Of a stretch of DNA of 64,000 nt, positions 29,001-39,606 are shown piece after piece. The translations under genes and the position numbers were made by a program. Source of the stretch: Aurantiochytrium sp. KH105 (lineage: Eukaryota > Sar > Bigyra > Thraustochytrida > Thraustochytriidae); NCBI GenBank assembly GCA_003116975.1, contig BGKB01000019.1:582843-646842 (forward strand), written 5' to 3'. The notes beneath the pieces are model-generated. The model saw nothing but the letters and a program-made list of their open reading frames with translations. It was not told the DNA's origin and searched no databases. Each line of letters opens with the position of its first letter. Within the stretch, counting starts at the first letter, position 1.

Positions 29001-31848
29001 ATGCCACTTGCAACCCCTCGAGGAGAAGCACATTTTGGCCTTTGCGGAAACATACATGCATCGTGCACCACCACGACTTGTTGCAGACGCGCTGCGACGA
29101 GATCATCGTCTATGCCAGGACACGCTTCAAGTGTCTTTGCTGCTGACGTCGATTTTGGAGACGACGGCCCAGGTCAAAGGCCAAGAAGAGAAGACTGGGG
29201 AAAGGGACGAAGAGGAGGAAGAAAAGATGGCCGATTCCCCGGACGAAGCCGATGAGGAAGGTAAGATAGCCGATCGGTGGAAAAAGGTGCACAGATCGCG
29301 AAGCTCCATTGAGCAACTCTTCTCGGCGCTGATTGACCATAATCTCGCGCCACTGCGGCTCCCGCTGCTCGAGCAGACTTCATTGAAACGGATTCTTGCA
29401 AAGGTGAGCTTTGACGTGCAAGTATCGGGCCAAGCGGGGTCCTTTTTCTCGATGAAGTCGCTCTTGGATGCTACGGGATCAGAGCTGGATTTCGAGGGCG
29501 GAAAATACTGGATCGGCGCAGCTCGTAGTGACGTAGGGGAGGGTGCGGGTGCTGGAACGGCACGATTGTTGTCCACGAGTACGTTTGCACGTGCGTTGAA
29601 TGCTCTCTTTGAGTCCGTGCATATGGATGCACATCCATTGCTGCGCTGCAGAGACCGAGCGCAGCCCGTGCTGGTGCGGGAGTACGCCATTGAAAGCGCG
29701 AATGCACAGGCGTACCTTGCGGCCTCGTACGCTGTTGCCTCTTGCAGAGGGCGGGAAGACTTGGAGCAATTAATGCGAAGGCTGTTGCAACAGCCGAATT
29801 GTGTGGGCGATCGGGTGGCCAAGGCTCTTGATGCCGCACTGCGGGACGTGACACGGTTTCTCGTCAGCGATCGCGTCCGAGAAGACGTCGAAGCATTGGA
29901 GACAGAGGTGCAGAGACGACTCGGGGGTGGCGAACGTTTTCAGCGAGTGGGTCTGCTCGTTGAAAGTCTGCTCGCGCGGGTCAAGAATCCTCGCAACAGG
30001 GCCAATCTGCGGCGAGTCTCTGATCTCTATGAGCAGTGGGAGATCTCGGCTTTGCTGAGCGTGGTGGAGAGCAATTTGGCCTTTTTGGCATTTCTGGTGG
30101 AAATGTTGCCGATTGATTTACGCGAAGTTCTCGTCAACGAGGTAATGGCTCCCGAAGTACGGGATGAGCTGCTCTGCATGAGCGCTGGATCGACTCAATT
30201 CGCGGCAAGCGTGGTACCGGCTCTTGTGTGCGGGAGAAGTGGGCCTGTGGCCAAGGGCCTTGCCGTGTCTGCTTGCACGCAAAGTCCACGAACGGGCTGG
30301 AGTGTGCTCATGCACTGCGCGGCCTCGTGCCAGGAAGCTGATGTGCTTCGGATGCTGCTGGCATGTGGCGCAAATGTGGACGATAGTCCGGAGCGAGCGC
30401 GAGGTCTCACGGCGCTGCACGAGGCGTGTCGGTCGGGAACAGTCGAGACCGTGCGCGTGCTTGTGGACGAAGGTGGCGCGCGCGTGAACCAAGCGACTCG
30501 TACGGGATTAACGCCGCTATTGGTGGCATGCAATGCGCGACGCGCGGATATTGCGGCATTCCTGATCTCTCGTGGAGCCCTTTTAGATGCGACGACAGAG
30601 TCTGGGCTCACGGCCGGATACTATGCTGCTAAACGGGGTTGCATACAGGTGCTCACTGTGCTGGCCGAGGCAGAGGTGGACTCTGGCAAGGCAGAAAATG
30701 TGTCGACGTATTTGCGTGAGCATCGCGTGCACGTGCGCTATGGATCGCGAGAAGAGCATTTGACGTTGCTGGGCACGGCTGTGAAATGGGGACGCCCCGG
30801 GCTAACGCAGTGGCTGTTGGCGCACGGCGCGGATCCGGACGTGCCGATTGAGATATGCAAGCATGAGATCTTGCCGGTGTGGCTGGCGGCCAAAATGAAC
30901 GGGCTTCGCTCGGTACGATATCTATCGGAGGCTGGGTGTCGATTCGATGTGTGTGACTCGCGGACTGGGTGTACGCCGCTGTTGGTAGCATGTCTGTACG
31001 GTCGCAGTCGCGTGGTGGATTTTCTATTGAGCCTTTCTGAGGAGCACGGCGTGGACGTGTGCGCGCGCTCGACGCATGGCGAGTCGTGTCTCGAACTGGC
31101 GCTGCGACGTCCCTTTGTGAATGTCACACGCGTATTGGTGGAGCGTGCAGATCTTTGTGGCCGGGCCTTTCTCGACGCCGTGGGCCCAGCGCTGACAAAG
31201 CTGTCCCAGAGCGCGCAGCAGGCGAGTAAGGCATTGAGCGTGCTGCGTTTGGTCTTTGAGAGCCGCGTCTTGGGTCCTCGCGCGCGGGATTCGAAGGATG
31301 TCCTTGCCCTTTGCGTGCGCAACTTTGCCGCGCATGATAATGTTCCGGCCCTCGAATTTCTGGTGACGAGAGTGCCCCAATTGCGTGAGGACGGACGACT
31401 TGTGAGCGTGATGCTTCCCGTCGTGTTGCGGGCGCGAAACTTGGGTCTGGCGCGACGACTCGTGGAGGGGGTTGCAGAGGAAGAGATTCAGGAGGATGCA
31501 ACAACAGCCCAGCTCCGCAGTGCGTTGATGAAGGATGGTATCGATGACGACACTGAAGAAGGACTTTCTCTTCGTGTGGACTGTGGTACTGGGGAGCTTG
31601 AGAATGCCATCGATGGCTACCTTGCCGCGCATGCCGTGGCTTCGCCCTTTGTGCTCTCGGATGGAGGAAGCGGCGAAAAGAAGAGTAGCAGGACGCGCAA
31701 GAAGAAGATGAAGACAAAGACGAAGACGAAGACGTTTTCGAAAGGGCCGTTGCCTATAGACGACGACCTTGACGACCGCGACAACGCCACGTCAACAGCG
31801 GCGTTCGAGGACGATGGTGGTAGTGGTCAGCAGTCACGAAAGAAGTAA
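26071..31848 (+). CDS. Kinase-like / NACHT / ankyrin-repeat NLR-like protein
   Basis: 1925 residues in one frame. Residues 20-215 are an uncharacterised N-terminal module with two CxxC pairs (Cys126/129, Cys208/211) suggesting zinc. Residues about 260-680 look like an aminoglycoside-phosphotransferase/kinase-like fold: catalytic loop QHNDLNGNNV (Asp545) and metal Asp563 in WVIDFADFEE. A STAND-type NTPase follows, with P-loop FGNSGMGKT (Lys783) and Walker B LVIVCDG (Asp861), then acidic linkers and a long helical region. Ankyrin repeats span about 1408-1700 (GLTALHEACRSGTVETV, GLTPLLVACNARRADI, GCTPLLVACLYGRSRV). The tail is Lys-rich. This is the effector-NTPase-sensor order of NLR proteins. 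By analogy, ligand binding to the repeats would drive NTP-dependent assembly and signal through the N-terminal module (inference). No membrane segment is visible. Confidence 0.83.
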   Translation: METAARDDLRGSRALTQRLNRAGANALLRSLLIDLRLYARPGEDLVRFMWTWFAKGRTVALQGRERRSAAAAALDEGLRETTAPILQDLLAALLRTDPEDAAAFVADLLYKRLCAAGVGGVTVVQCKECRVVSHLSLRRGVFESSSAFPSSESEYRHLLQTLLASYDDAEDLAENLVQQVIRGVPAVDIPSPSNDDAQACSGPFVVACDTCAHICSWKPLANASAFASKTLENGEDKDAQFQIEVEWTSVPAVLRDQRKEIEGMIPHLFSSAARVELEVLAGGYSSAFVFKCRSWCSEGREEEQSVVKIDDEEKLHSEVARMETAAPYLGDSAPTVLAYTRRKTTAGVRIQLCGACWTLPRFIKENSTLILTLKSLYAMQYKDQRVLQSKSAYPSRESMMRIMQPPRSDERSPRRDEGFKDRSRGTRVDTTQETALLSRRPSSGRHFVTDFEDLLSMVFGEVMAKCYEDSKRKAHVDLVELYDLRSKMQRGIFDQLDLLRALELDRLGLDRARLGTAEDIARFFAGFLRQVDGRDMVNLALQHNDLNGNNVLVDAMGMAWVIDFADFEESHIVRDLAKLETCLMFEYTPLVDSVSVSRALQFWRARLPLQGLEPLFVAVGRLRQFVADLTENAGRSSQHAFALLAYTLDVLRYPDVSVASKLWALQSCILRAQEILADQSPAPAALYAELHSTQGLDLEGVETRYLAGCRLKHAYYTDAVTCERLPISPRLALAYNATVCMPENVVSERLEEDFDRVFLLREDVEDGSLCGRLAIFGNSGMGKTLLVSLLVTRLVALTNLVPYVVNAVELAQTCTRLASPGEQGEEDLLDAFWSAKYGSRALRTAMLRRARAQGRLVIVCDGLSQAAGSWEVLLRRLVALSRPLLEETESEAPASTDGTDSTDSTDDGMSSGMEADETKPRSAATRQGMTEVLDEGGEMSSNGSREHERLGEVRLVLATRPLNDQIQQAVEGAGFIRCHLQPLEEKHILAFAETYMHRAPPRLVADALRRDHRLCQDTLQVSLLLTSILETTAQVKGQEEKTGERDEEEEEKMADSPDEADEEGKIADRWKKVHRSRSSIEQLFSALIDHNLAPLRLPLLEQTSLKRILAKVSFDVQVSGQAGSFFSMKSLLDATGSELDFEGGKYWIGAARSDVGEGAGAGTARLLSTSTFARALNALFESVHMDAHPLLRCRDRAQPVLVREYAIESANAQAYLAASYAVASCRGREDLEQLMRRLLQQPNCVGDRVAKALDAALRDVTRFLVSDRVREDVEALETEVQRRLGGGERFQRVGLLVESLLARVKNPRNRANLRRVSDLYEQWEISALLSVVESNLAFLAFLVEMLPIDLREVLVNEVMAPEVRDELLCMSAGSTQFAASVVPALVCGRSGPVAKGLAVSACTQSPRTGWSVLMHCAASCQEADVLRMLLACGANVDDSPERARGLTALHEACRSGTVETVRVLVDEGGARVNQATRTGLTPLLVACNARRADIAAFLISRGALLDATTESGLTAGYYAAKRGCIQVLTVLAEAEVDSGKAENVSTYLREHRVHVRYGSREEHLTLLGTAVKWGRPGLTQWLLAHGADPDVPIEICKHEILPVWLAAKMNGLRSVRYLSEAGCRFDVCDSRTGCTPLLVACLYGRSRVVDFLLSLSEEHGVDVCARSTHGESCLELALRRPFVNVTRVLVERADLCGRAFLDAVGPALTKLSQSAQQASKALSVLRLVFESRVLGPRARDSKDVLALCVRNFAAHDNVPALEFLVTRVPQLREDGRLVSVMLPVVLRARNLGLARRLVEGVAEEEIQEDATTAQLRSALMKDGIDDDTEEGLSLRVDCGTGELENAIDGYLAAHAVASPFVLSDGGSGEKKSSRTRKKKMKTKTKTKTFSKGPLPIDDDLDDRDNATSTAAFEDDGGSGQQSRKK

Positions 31849-31928
31849 GGATGGTGATAAAGATGATGGTTGTGCATGCATAACTGTTGCACGATTTGGT
31901 GTCATATCCCTAGCTACTGCTCTGAATC

Positions 31929-31934
31929 AATAAA
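31929..31934 (+). promoter_or_regulatory. AATAAA polyadenylation-type signal
   Basis: AATAAA lies about 80 bases after the stop of the NACHT-ankyrin gene, the expected position for 3'-end processing. It is a short motif, so support is positional only. Confidence 0.5.
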
Positions 31935-32041
31935 AAGCCAAAAATTGTTGTGTTGAACCCTCTATACCAATCTATGCTGGCCAAAGGGGGGCCGCGCAGG
32001 TTTGTCAATAGGAAACTTCAAGTTACGTACGTGCCAAAAAT

Positions 32042-32533
32042 TTACGCGGAAGAGGCGAGCTTGTTGGACTTGCAGAACTCCTGAAGCTTGGACTCGGCCT
32101 CGTCGGGCATGGACTTTTCGCTGGAGAGCTTCTTGAGCTCCTCGTTGAAGGTCTTCTCGTCGACGTTGCGGTCCTTGACGAGGGCGTTGGCGAGCTCGGT
32201 GTAGCCCTGGCGGATGGCGGCGAAGACGAGACGGGCGGTCTGGGTGGCGTGGAGCGGGTTGGTGCTGGAGATGGTCTGGTGGAAGATGTTGTCGTAGTCA
32301 AAGACGTCATCCTTGCGGTAGAGCTTGTCGAGAACCGGGACGAGGGCGTCGGCCTGCTCCGGGGTGATGGAGGAGATCATCTCTCCGAGCTTGGCGACAT
32401 CCTTTTCGGCGGCGCGGAGGGAGAAGTCCTGGAGGAAGGTGGCGGTCTGCGTCGGGTCCGGCTCGTTGTTGATCTGGCGCGAGGCCTGGGGGGGCACCTC
32501 TTCCTTGTGCTCGGGGGTCTGGAGGGAGGCCAT
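32042..32533 (-). CDS. Small acidic helical protein, highly codon-biased
   Basis: 163 residues from the Met at 32533 (MASLQTPEHKEEV). The frame is open further upstream, but that part has a different, basic composition typical of non-coding GC-rich sequence. The protein is predicted mostly helical (for example ITPEQADALVPVLDKLYR and ATQTARLVFAAIRQGYTEL) with no signal peptide or membrane span. Codon choice is extreme, with almost every third position C or G, unlike neighbouring genes. That is a usual sign of high expression. The length and helical layout recall small Arp2/3 subunits such as ARPC5, but diagnostic C-terminal residues are missing, so I do not assign it. Function unknown. Confidence 0.75.
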   Translation of the reverse strand: MASLQTPEHKEEVPPQASRQINNEPDPTQTATFLQDFSLRAAEKDVAKLGEMISSITPEQADALVPVLDKLYRKDDVFDYDNIFHQTISSTNPLHATQTARLVFAAIRQGYTELANALVKDRNVDEKTFNEELKKLSSEKSMPDEAESKLQEFCKSNKLASSA

Positions 32534-32949
32534 CTTTCTTGCTCTTGGGTTGTTTGTTTGTTGCTCGAGTGCTTGCTTTCTGTTTGCTCTTGGCTTGGTT
32601 GATCTGTTTCGGCTTTGCTGGCCGTCCGGGCGGCCTTTGCTCCTCGCGGCGCCAGGCCCGCGGGTTCCTGAGCTTCTTCCCGCGCCTTTGCCTCTTTTCT
32701 CGAAGGAAGGCAAGATTGGACGAACGTCTGCGGACCGCACGCGGCGGCCAGTGCGGGTCGAGATCGCCCCGCGCTGCAGCTGCTTCTTGCTACTTGCGCC
32801 TCTCGAGTCCGAATACCTCACCGCACGGCATCAAGGCCAGGCATGTGGCAAGGCAAGGCATGGCCAGCGTGCATGGCCAGGCATGGATGGCATCGCGCTG
32901 CTCGGCATCTAGACCCGGGCCTGGCGGGGCCCGAATTCCCTCACTCGCA

Positions 32950-33010
32950 TGCACGCACGCACGCACGCACGCGGCCGCGAGGGAGAGGAGAGGAGAGGAG
33001 AGGAGAGGAG
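32950..33010. repeat. (GCAC)n and (GAGAG)n tracts
   Basis: About five to six GCAC units (32950-32972) followed by a GAGAG pentamer run (about 32984-33010). A matching CTCTC run on the other side (about 33098-33115) makes the pair an inverted repeat around 33.05 kb. Confidence 0.85.
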
Positions 33011-33309
33011 AAGCGGGCGCGGTGTTCCGCTGCGCTTCGCAACCCCGGCTGAGTCTCAGCGCCGGCCGCTCGTGGCTTCGCCTTTTGCATCTCCCATCTC
33101 CTCTCCTCTCCTCTCATCCCATCGCGTCCCGTCCCGTCTCGTCTCGTGTCGGCGCCGGGCCAGGCCCCTGCACGCGTGCCCCGCGAACGCGCCCCCGCCT
33201 GCATCTGGCGACAGCGCGCGTGCACGTCGCGACGCCCGCCCATACCTGCCTGCCTCGCGCGGCGCGTCCCAGTCCCCGGCGGGAGCTTCTTCTCCTCCGC
33301 TGCTGCTGG

Positions 33310-33317
33310 TATAAAAA
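33310..33317 (+). promoter_or_regulatory. TATA-box-like sequence
   Basis: TATAAAAA stands alone in very GC-rich DNA. Downstream, an open frame without ATG continues to about 33643 (containing AKDFAYYVAAEAA). It may be a promoter of an uncalled transcript. Support is motif only. Confidence 0.3.
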
Positions 33318-36300
33318 GAGCAAGCGAGCAGTGCGCCGGGACGCGTGAGCCTCGCGTGCGCGCGGGGACCCCCCGGCGCGCACACCCCGAGAGCCTCAAG
33401 ACGGCAACGCGTGAGGCCAAGGACTTCGCGTACTACGTTGCAGCAGAGGCAGCAGTCGACGCAAAGGGCAGGCCATCGTCGGAGGCAGAGCTGCAGCTGC
33501 TTTCGCGTGGCGACCGGCTTTTGCATCTCGCGTCGCGAGCGCGCGGCGAGGAACGCGAAGTGCACGCAGCAGGGATCAAAAGCGGAGCAGTGAGAAAGAA
33601 AGCGCGACGGCGAGGGCGATCAGGAGCGCTAGCATCACCATAATCGTCGTCATGGGAGCGTGCGTGGAGATAGCAGTCAGCGCAAAGCGTGCTGCAGAAG
33701 CATTGTATACAGGCAGACTGCAGCTATTTTTAATGCCTAGGAAAGAACCGTTTGTGCCGCGAAGCTGGGACCAAATTCGACTGAGAGCGGTCGAGATGGC
33801 CGTCCGCCAATGAAGCGATGGCTCCCATGGCCTCGATGATGGATGTCGAAGCCTACTAGCTATAAGGCCGACCGAGGCACGACCAACAGTCAAATTGAAT
33901 AGACGGAGTCAGGAGGAAAGGAAAGGACCCTCCAAGTCATGAAGGCAGCTTGACACGATGGGATTCTCCTCTCCTCTCCTCTTTTCTTATCGTCCACGTT
34001 TACGTCCACGTCCGGACGGTGGCGTTTGGACCGCGCCGCGACCGTTGTGGCGACCGCCCGTCTGCCCAGCCTGCAGCTGCTGCCGGTTCGTTGCGGGACT
34101 ATTGGCTGGTCCAAGCACGGCATTTTGGCATGCTGCGCTCGTTCGTTCATTCGTTTGTGGCGAACAAGACACGGGCGCTGGCGGCGCGAGTTTGGAAAGA
34201 AGAGGTGAGGTGACCTGACTCGGCCGGACCCCCGCGGAGATTTCCTCGTCCCCGATGGATTTGAGCCCTGCAGCAACAACGACACCAACTACGACACCAA
34301 CGGCGAACGAGGCCAGGCTCTGGCGGGGAACTTGAAGGCGCGCAAACGCCGCCGCTTGGACGTTTCTTCTAATCCAGCCATGGCCAACCGCGTCTCGAGC
34401 ACAAGACCGCGCGTTTTGACGGTGCGATTCGCGCTTCAAAACTGTAGAAGGAAACTTTCGTTCGAGATGGAATGGAGAGCAGCGACGAACTGCTTCTCCC
34501 GGGGAGCCAGAAGAGAGGGCCTGACGATGATACGATCTCAGAGAGCGAGCGTCCACGCGCTAATCATTTGGATGTTCGTTTTCATTCGGTCCGCCGAGGG
34601 GCTAAGCAAGGCAAGGCAAGGCAAAGCCGTTCTCGTTGAGATTTCTTTTGACCGGCGGCTGCAAGCATGCCTTGCTTGCTGTTGCTGGACGACGTGGGGA
34701 CGAAACTTGCGCTCGCGGGGTGCTCGCCATGTGATCAGTTGGCCGTTGCCAGAGCCCCGGCTCCTCCCTCCCTCTCTCCGCTGCCGTCCGCGCAGAGGTA
34801 GGTCCTTGATGGGCCTCGATTTATCGCGCGCTGATGGAGCTCCGGGACCTCACTCTCTCTCCGCTACCGCCGCCAGGACTGGCCTCGTCTGCCTCCACTC
34901 TCTCTCCGCTACCGCCGCCAGGACTGGCCTCGTCTGCCTCGCCGCGGCCTTTGCGCCATCGCCACGAGCGCCGTAGCGCCGCGCTTCGACTGATCCTGCG
35001 CTCGTTCAAACGATCGATCGTTCGATCGATCTTTTGATCGCTTGCTTGTGCATGGGTTGATCGATCGCTTGCTTGATTTTGCCTGGTTGTGTTGGTTGAT
35101 TTCGGGGACGACCTGGCTGAAAGACCTGGAAAGAAGCCCCGCAAGGCACGTCAAGAGCCAGGCGAAAGACTTGAAAGACGCGGCAGGCGCAGAGCCAGCC
35201 GGCGCAAGAGAGTGCGAGAGAGTAGGCACGAGTCCGTCAGCTGCCGGCTGATGCTGCAGTTGCCATGGTTGCAGGCAGCGGTCTCTGCAAGCAAGAGCAA
35301 CGGTCGCGAGGCATCTCGCATCGCTGCTTGGCGAGGGAGGGAGGGAGGGAGCCTGGAGGCCGCCGTGTGCATGCGTACGGCAGCGCATCGCGTAGCACAC
35401 ATCGCGTCGGCGGGATGTCAAGGATTTCACTTGCCTTGCCTTTTCGCCTCTTACTTTTTCTTGAAATCATTCCTTCTCCCAGGCAGGCAAAGCCGGCCGC
35501 GCCGCTCGTTGACTGTGCCGAGGCGGGAGGAGGGAGACTGAGGGAGGGAGCTAGAGAGCCAGGAGGGAGCTAGGGAGCCAGGGAGAGTCTCGTGCGGACG
35601 CCTGGACGCGTCTCCGCCCACGAAGCGTGCCGCCACGGCGACGCAGGCGACCGTTGGTGTCTCGCTCGCTCGCAGTCGCTCGCTTGGCCGCTTGCACTTG
35701 CTTTCCTCGGCTCCGGCGCCGCGGCTGTGTGGCCGGCCACTTGCCCAGGCGCCGCCCCACCTCCTGTGGGAAGGTAGCTTTGCCTGCCTTCGGTGGGCCA
35801 GACCTGTATCCCAACAGCTTCCCCGCAGCCTACTGCTGACGTCCTCTATCTCCCTGTTGCTGGCCTTTTCAATTTTTTGTTTCGGAAGCAGGTGTGCGCT
35901 GCAGTGGCCGCTGCTGCAGCTGCTGCTGCAGGCCTGCCGTTTGTTTCTTCCACCTCTGCCGGCGACACTACACGCAACCTGCGCTGGCGGTGCATGCGTG
36001 AACGAGATTCGCTGCCGATGTTTTCCTCGTTCGGTCTCAGCGCTCGACTGATCGATCGCCCATCGATCGATCGCATCGTCGACGTAAAAAACGGTTGGCC
36101 TCGAGAAGCGCCGGGGGCTTGGCTCGGCTTTTGGCTGCTATGCTATACTTACTTGTCGCTCTTTGAACATTTGGCTTTTTGTTCCCCTGGCCACTGGCCG
36201 CGTGGCTGGCGGCGGTCTTTCACTCTGCAGCTGCCTGGCCTGCGTCCTTGGCGTTCTCGCGGCCGGTCCAGCGCTTCTCCGCGCCGCCGCTCAGCTTGAT

Positions 36301-36330
36301 GGCCGCAACGGCCGGCCGGCCGGCCCGGAC

Positions 36331-36358
36331 GAGGCGAGGCGAGGCGAGGCGAGGCGAG
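36331..36358. repeat. (GAGGC)n pentamer repeat
   Basis: Five to six GAGGC units in non-coding DNA, the same pentamer class as at 40364. Confidence 0.9.
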
Positions 36359-37330
36359 CCCGAATGACGCGGCGGAGGCGCGGCTTTGTGGCCAGGCAGA
36401 CTGGGAGGGAGGGAGGGAGGTGGGCAGAGGAGGCCGGCCGGCGGTCGACACATGCAGCTCAGCTGCCGCGAGTTGGGATCGCCCGGGTTTTCTTTTCGCT
36501 CCTTGGAATCGAATCGACCTGGCTTGGCGCGGCTTGGCGCGGCGTGGATTGGCGTGGCTTGGGTGGCGCGCCGCTGCTGCGTCTGCGGCGAGGAAGAAAG
36601 GGACTTGAAGGAACTTGGAAGGGAGGGAGGGAGTGAGGAAGGAAGGAAGGAAGGAAGGGCAAGATGGATACCGCGATGCAGATTGGCGGCAAGGGCGCGC
36701 TCAAGAACGGAGAAAGCGGCGGCGGGCTGATATACTGGGGGCTTCTGCGCTCGAGGGCGCTTCGATCGGAGATCGATCGAGCAGGTTGGTCGAAGAATCG
36801 ATCGACAGTGACGGATTGAACGGACGAACGATCGAACGGTTCAATTCAAACAAACGCCATGACCGCGCGGCAGGCAGCAGCAGAGGGCGTATCAGGCGGG
36901 CAGGCGCGGGCGAACAAAAGGCGCTCCCGGAAGACCCCGGAGAGTGAGCTTCGGTCCCGGGGAGGTGCGGTGCGGAGAGGTCGGGTGAGAAAAGCGAGCA
37001 AAGGTGGCCTGACGGCGCAGCGAGCTCGTAGATGACACGAGAGCAGACGCAGGCGAGCAAACAAGCCTCATTAGCAAGCAAACAGGGGCCTGACGCGATC
37101 CGCCGCTGTTCTCCCCTCCTCCCTCCGTCCCCCCAACTCTCGTCTGCATCTGCGGCGGCGGTGCGGCAGAGGAGAATGAATGCATGAATGAATCCATGCC
37201 TAATCACACGCTCGGACCTGTGCTCGCAGTCGGAGGCGGAGCGGGACCTGCCGCTGCCGCGCACGATGCCAGGACCAGCAGCGATCCGCACCGCATCGGC
37301 GGCAGGCTTCATTCACTGTCAAGATGATTT

Positions 37331-37368
37331 GAAATGAAATGAAATGAAATGAAATGAAATGAAATGAA
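37331..37368. repeat. (GAAAT)n pentamer repeat
   Basis: About seven GAAAT units in non-coding DNA. Confidence 0.95.
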
Positions 37369-37426
37369 AGACCCGTCGCACTCGAACCGCCAGGGGGTTG
37401 GCCAGCGGTGGTGGCTGCAGTTCCTT

Positions 37427-37456
37427 CGATCGATCGATCGATCGATCGATCGATCG
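37427..37456. repeat. (GATC)n self-complementary repeat
   Basis: Seven CGAT/GATC units, fully palindromic and able to form a hairpin. It is part of a wider cluster of CGATCG sites at 35.0-37.5 kb. Confidence 0.95.
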
Positions 37457-39108
37457 TCCGTCAATCCTTCATTGGGTTGGGAGGGTTTTGGCGGGGCGGC
37501 GCGTCTTTCGCCCGCGAGACTTGATCCAGCGAGGGGCGCGTCGGAGGTCTTTCGTGTCTTTCGGGCGCCCCTCTGGCGTGGCACGCTCTCTCCGCGTGCT
37601 GCCCTTGCTTCCTTTCTCTCTCCCTGGGGCCGTGGTGAGGTGAGGCGAGTCCCTCACTCACTCCCTTCCTCGTTCACTCCCTTTCTCCCTCCCTTCCCTC
37701 TCTGGGCCAGCCAGCCTCGCTCGCCCACGCCTATAGGCCTACAGAGAATACCGCGGCCTGGAAGCTGGGTAGCTTGCGCGTGCCCCCACAGCGAAGGCAG
37801 GGCGGCGCCCGTCCCGGCGAAAGAGCCATGCAGCCCGCCCCACACCCGCCCAGGGGCAAAGAGAGCGAGCCCGTGGTGACTGCGGGCCTGCTGCTCGAGC
37901 AGACAACCGACTGCGGGGGCGTTCGCAGGCTCGGGGGGCACGCCGAGAGTGTCTGCCGGCGCGGTTCCCGACCCCCTTTGCTAATAAAGTATGTAAGCCC
38001 ATGTCAAGGCAAGGTAGCAAGTAGTAAGGGGAAACAGGGCCCCGGAGGTAGCTGGGGGGGGGGCGCCGGCGAAGGCGCATTTGGCGCGGGGAATTGCTAC
38101 ATTTGCGCACACGAGAGTTTCACTTGCGCAGGCGCGGCGCAAGTCCGGAACCGGGCGGGCGCGCGGCGACGTGTGGGGCGGGGCTTTAGCAGGCGCGTCG
38201 GAGCAGGGGTACCGCGCTTAGCGTGACTCGCAGCGAGCAGCTTGTGCCGCCACTGCCGCATGCCGTGCCACCTGAGTTCCTCGCTCACTCTGCCTGCGTG
38301 ACCGGCCTCGGGCTCGTCTCGATCACGACGACACCTCGAGGCAGCTCCGGCTGTTTGCAGCGACGGCGACGGCGACGGCGACAGCGACTGCGACTTCAAG
38401 GTCGCGAGGCCTACGAGAGACTCGTATCGATGTCGGTGCGATGCGATCGGCCAATTTGATGCAATGGAATGCAGCGCAGGGTGCAATGCAGAATGTAATA
38501 CAATGCCATGCAGTCCAGCGCCCTCCGTCAGGGCGTGATGCCGTCGCCGCGCGCGCAAGACAAGCCAAGAAAAAGGCTACACAAAACATCATAACACGCG
38601 CGGCACGGCCGCCATGAGCCCTCAATTTGAGAAATTGCGCCGATCGAGCGGAGCGGCCGTGTGACGCACCCAACCAACCTTGGTTTCGCCATCAGTGGCA
38701 GGCAGCTGCAGATTGCACATCACATTGTTGACGATGAATGCAATCGCTGTCGCGGGCGCGGATCTCGATCTTTCCTTTTCTGGGCGCGCGCTCGGCCTTG
38801 GAGACCCGCCGGGGAAAGAAAGGAAAGCAAGGAAAGCAAGCGAACTTGAAGTTTGCTTGGGCCAAGGAGGATCGGGAGGAAGGAGTGACAGGTCGCCGCT
38901 CGCTGTCTCGGCTGACTCGGACGCGCGGCACGGAGCCGCGGGCGCAGTCTCCTCGCGGCACCGGGAACTCGGGTGGATGGATGGCCATTGAATGCAAGTG
39001 AGAGCGCGACTGCGTCGTCGCGGAGTCAGGCCATTTCAATTCACCCCGCCCGCGCGAACACAGGCAGGCCTCGCCCGCCGCGTTTCGTTTGAGTCTCTCT
39101 GCTTGGCT

Positions 39109-39158
39109 AGGCAAGGCAAGGCAAGGCAAGGCAAGGCAAGGCAAGGCAAGGCAAGGCG
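39109..39158. repeat. (AAGGC)n pentamer repeat
   Basis: About ten GGCAA units. The same pentamer occurs in shorter runs near 32845 and 34606. Confidence 0.95.
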
Positions 39159-39384
39159 AGCAGCGGCATCTCACAGCGCGACATTGTGCGTGCAGCAGAA
39201 CTCCGCGAACCTCAAGAGAGAGAGAGCTAGCTATCTATTGCGAGCTGCACTGCGGCGCCGATCGCAAGATCGAGACACGGGCGCAGAACTAGAGCAGCAC
39301 ACAACTGCCTCGCCGCCACGACCAGCCACGAGGAGGCCTCGAGCCCGGTACGTACCAGCGTTGTTGTCGTGCTTGGAAAGCGAG

Positions 39385-39466
39385 CAAGCAAGTGCAAGTT
39401 GGAGTAAGCAACAGCAATAGCAAGCAAGTGCAAGTTGGAGCAAGCAACAGCAACAGCAAGCAAGCG
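39385..39466. repeat. 36-base tandem repeat
   Basis: Two complete units (39385-39420, 39421-39456) and a partial third, each beginning CAAGCAAGTGCAAGTTGGAG and differing by two transitions. Confidence 0.9.
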
Positions 39467-39561
39467 ACTCATTCGCTCACAGTGACGCATCGCCGCTTTC
39501 ATGCTGTGCTGGCAGCAGGAAGGCGGCATTGCGAGCGTGCACCTCGCCGTCGCTGGCCATG

Positions 39562-39606
39562 GTGGCTGGCTGGCTGGCTGGCTGGCTGGCAGGCTGGCTG
39601 GCTGGC
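39562..39606. repeat. (GGCT)n tetramer repeat
   Basis: About ten GGCT units with one slip; related GGCT runs occur at 39690-39705 and 53139-53158. Confidence 0.92.

Noticed and set aside
33146-33643. 165-residue open frame around a TATA-like box
   Set aside because: The start codon is upstream of the TATA box and the N-terminal half is basic GC-type sequence. The tail looks more coding-like but has no Met, so no gene is called.
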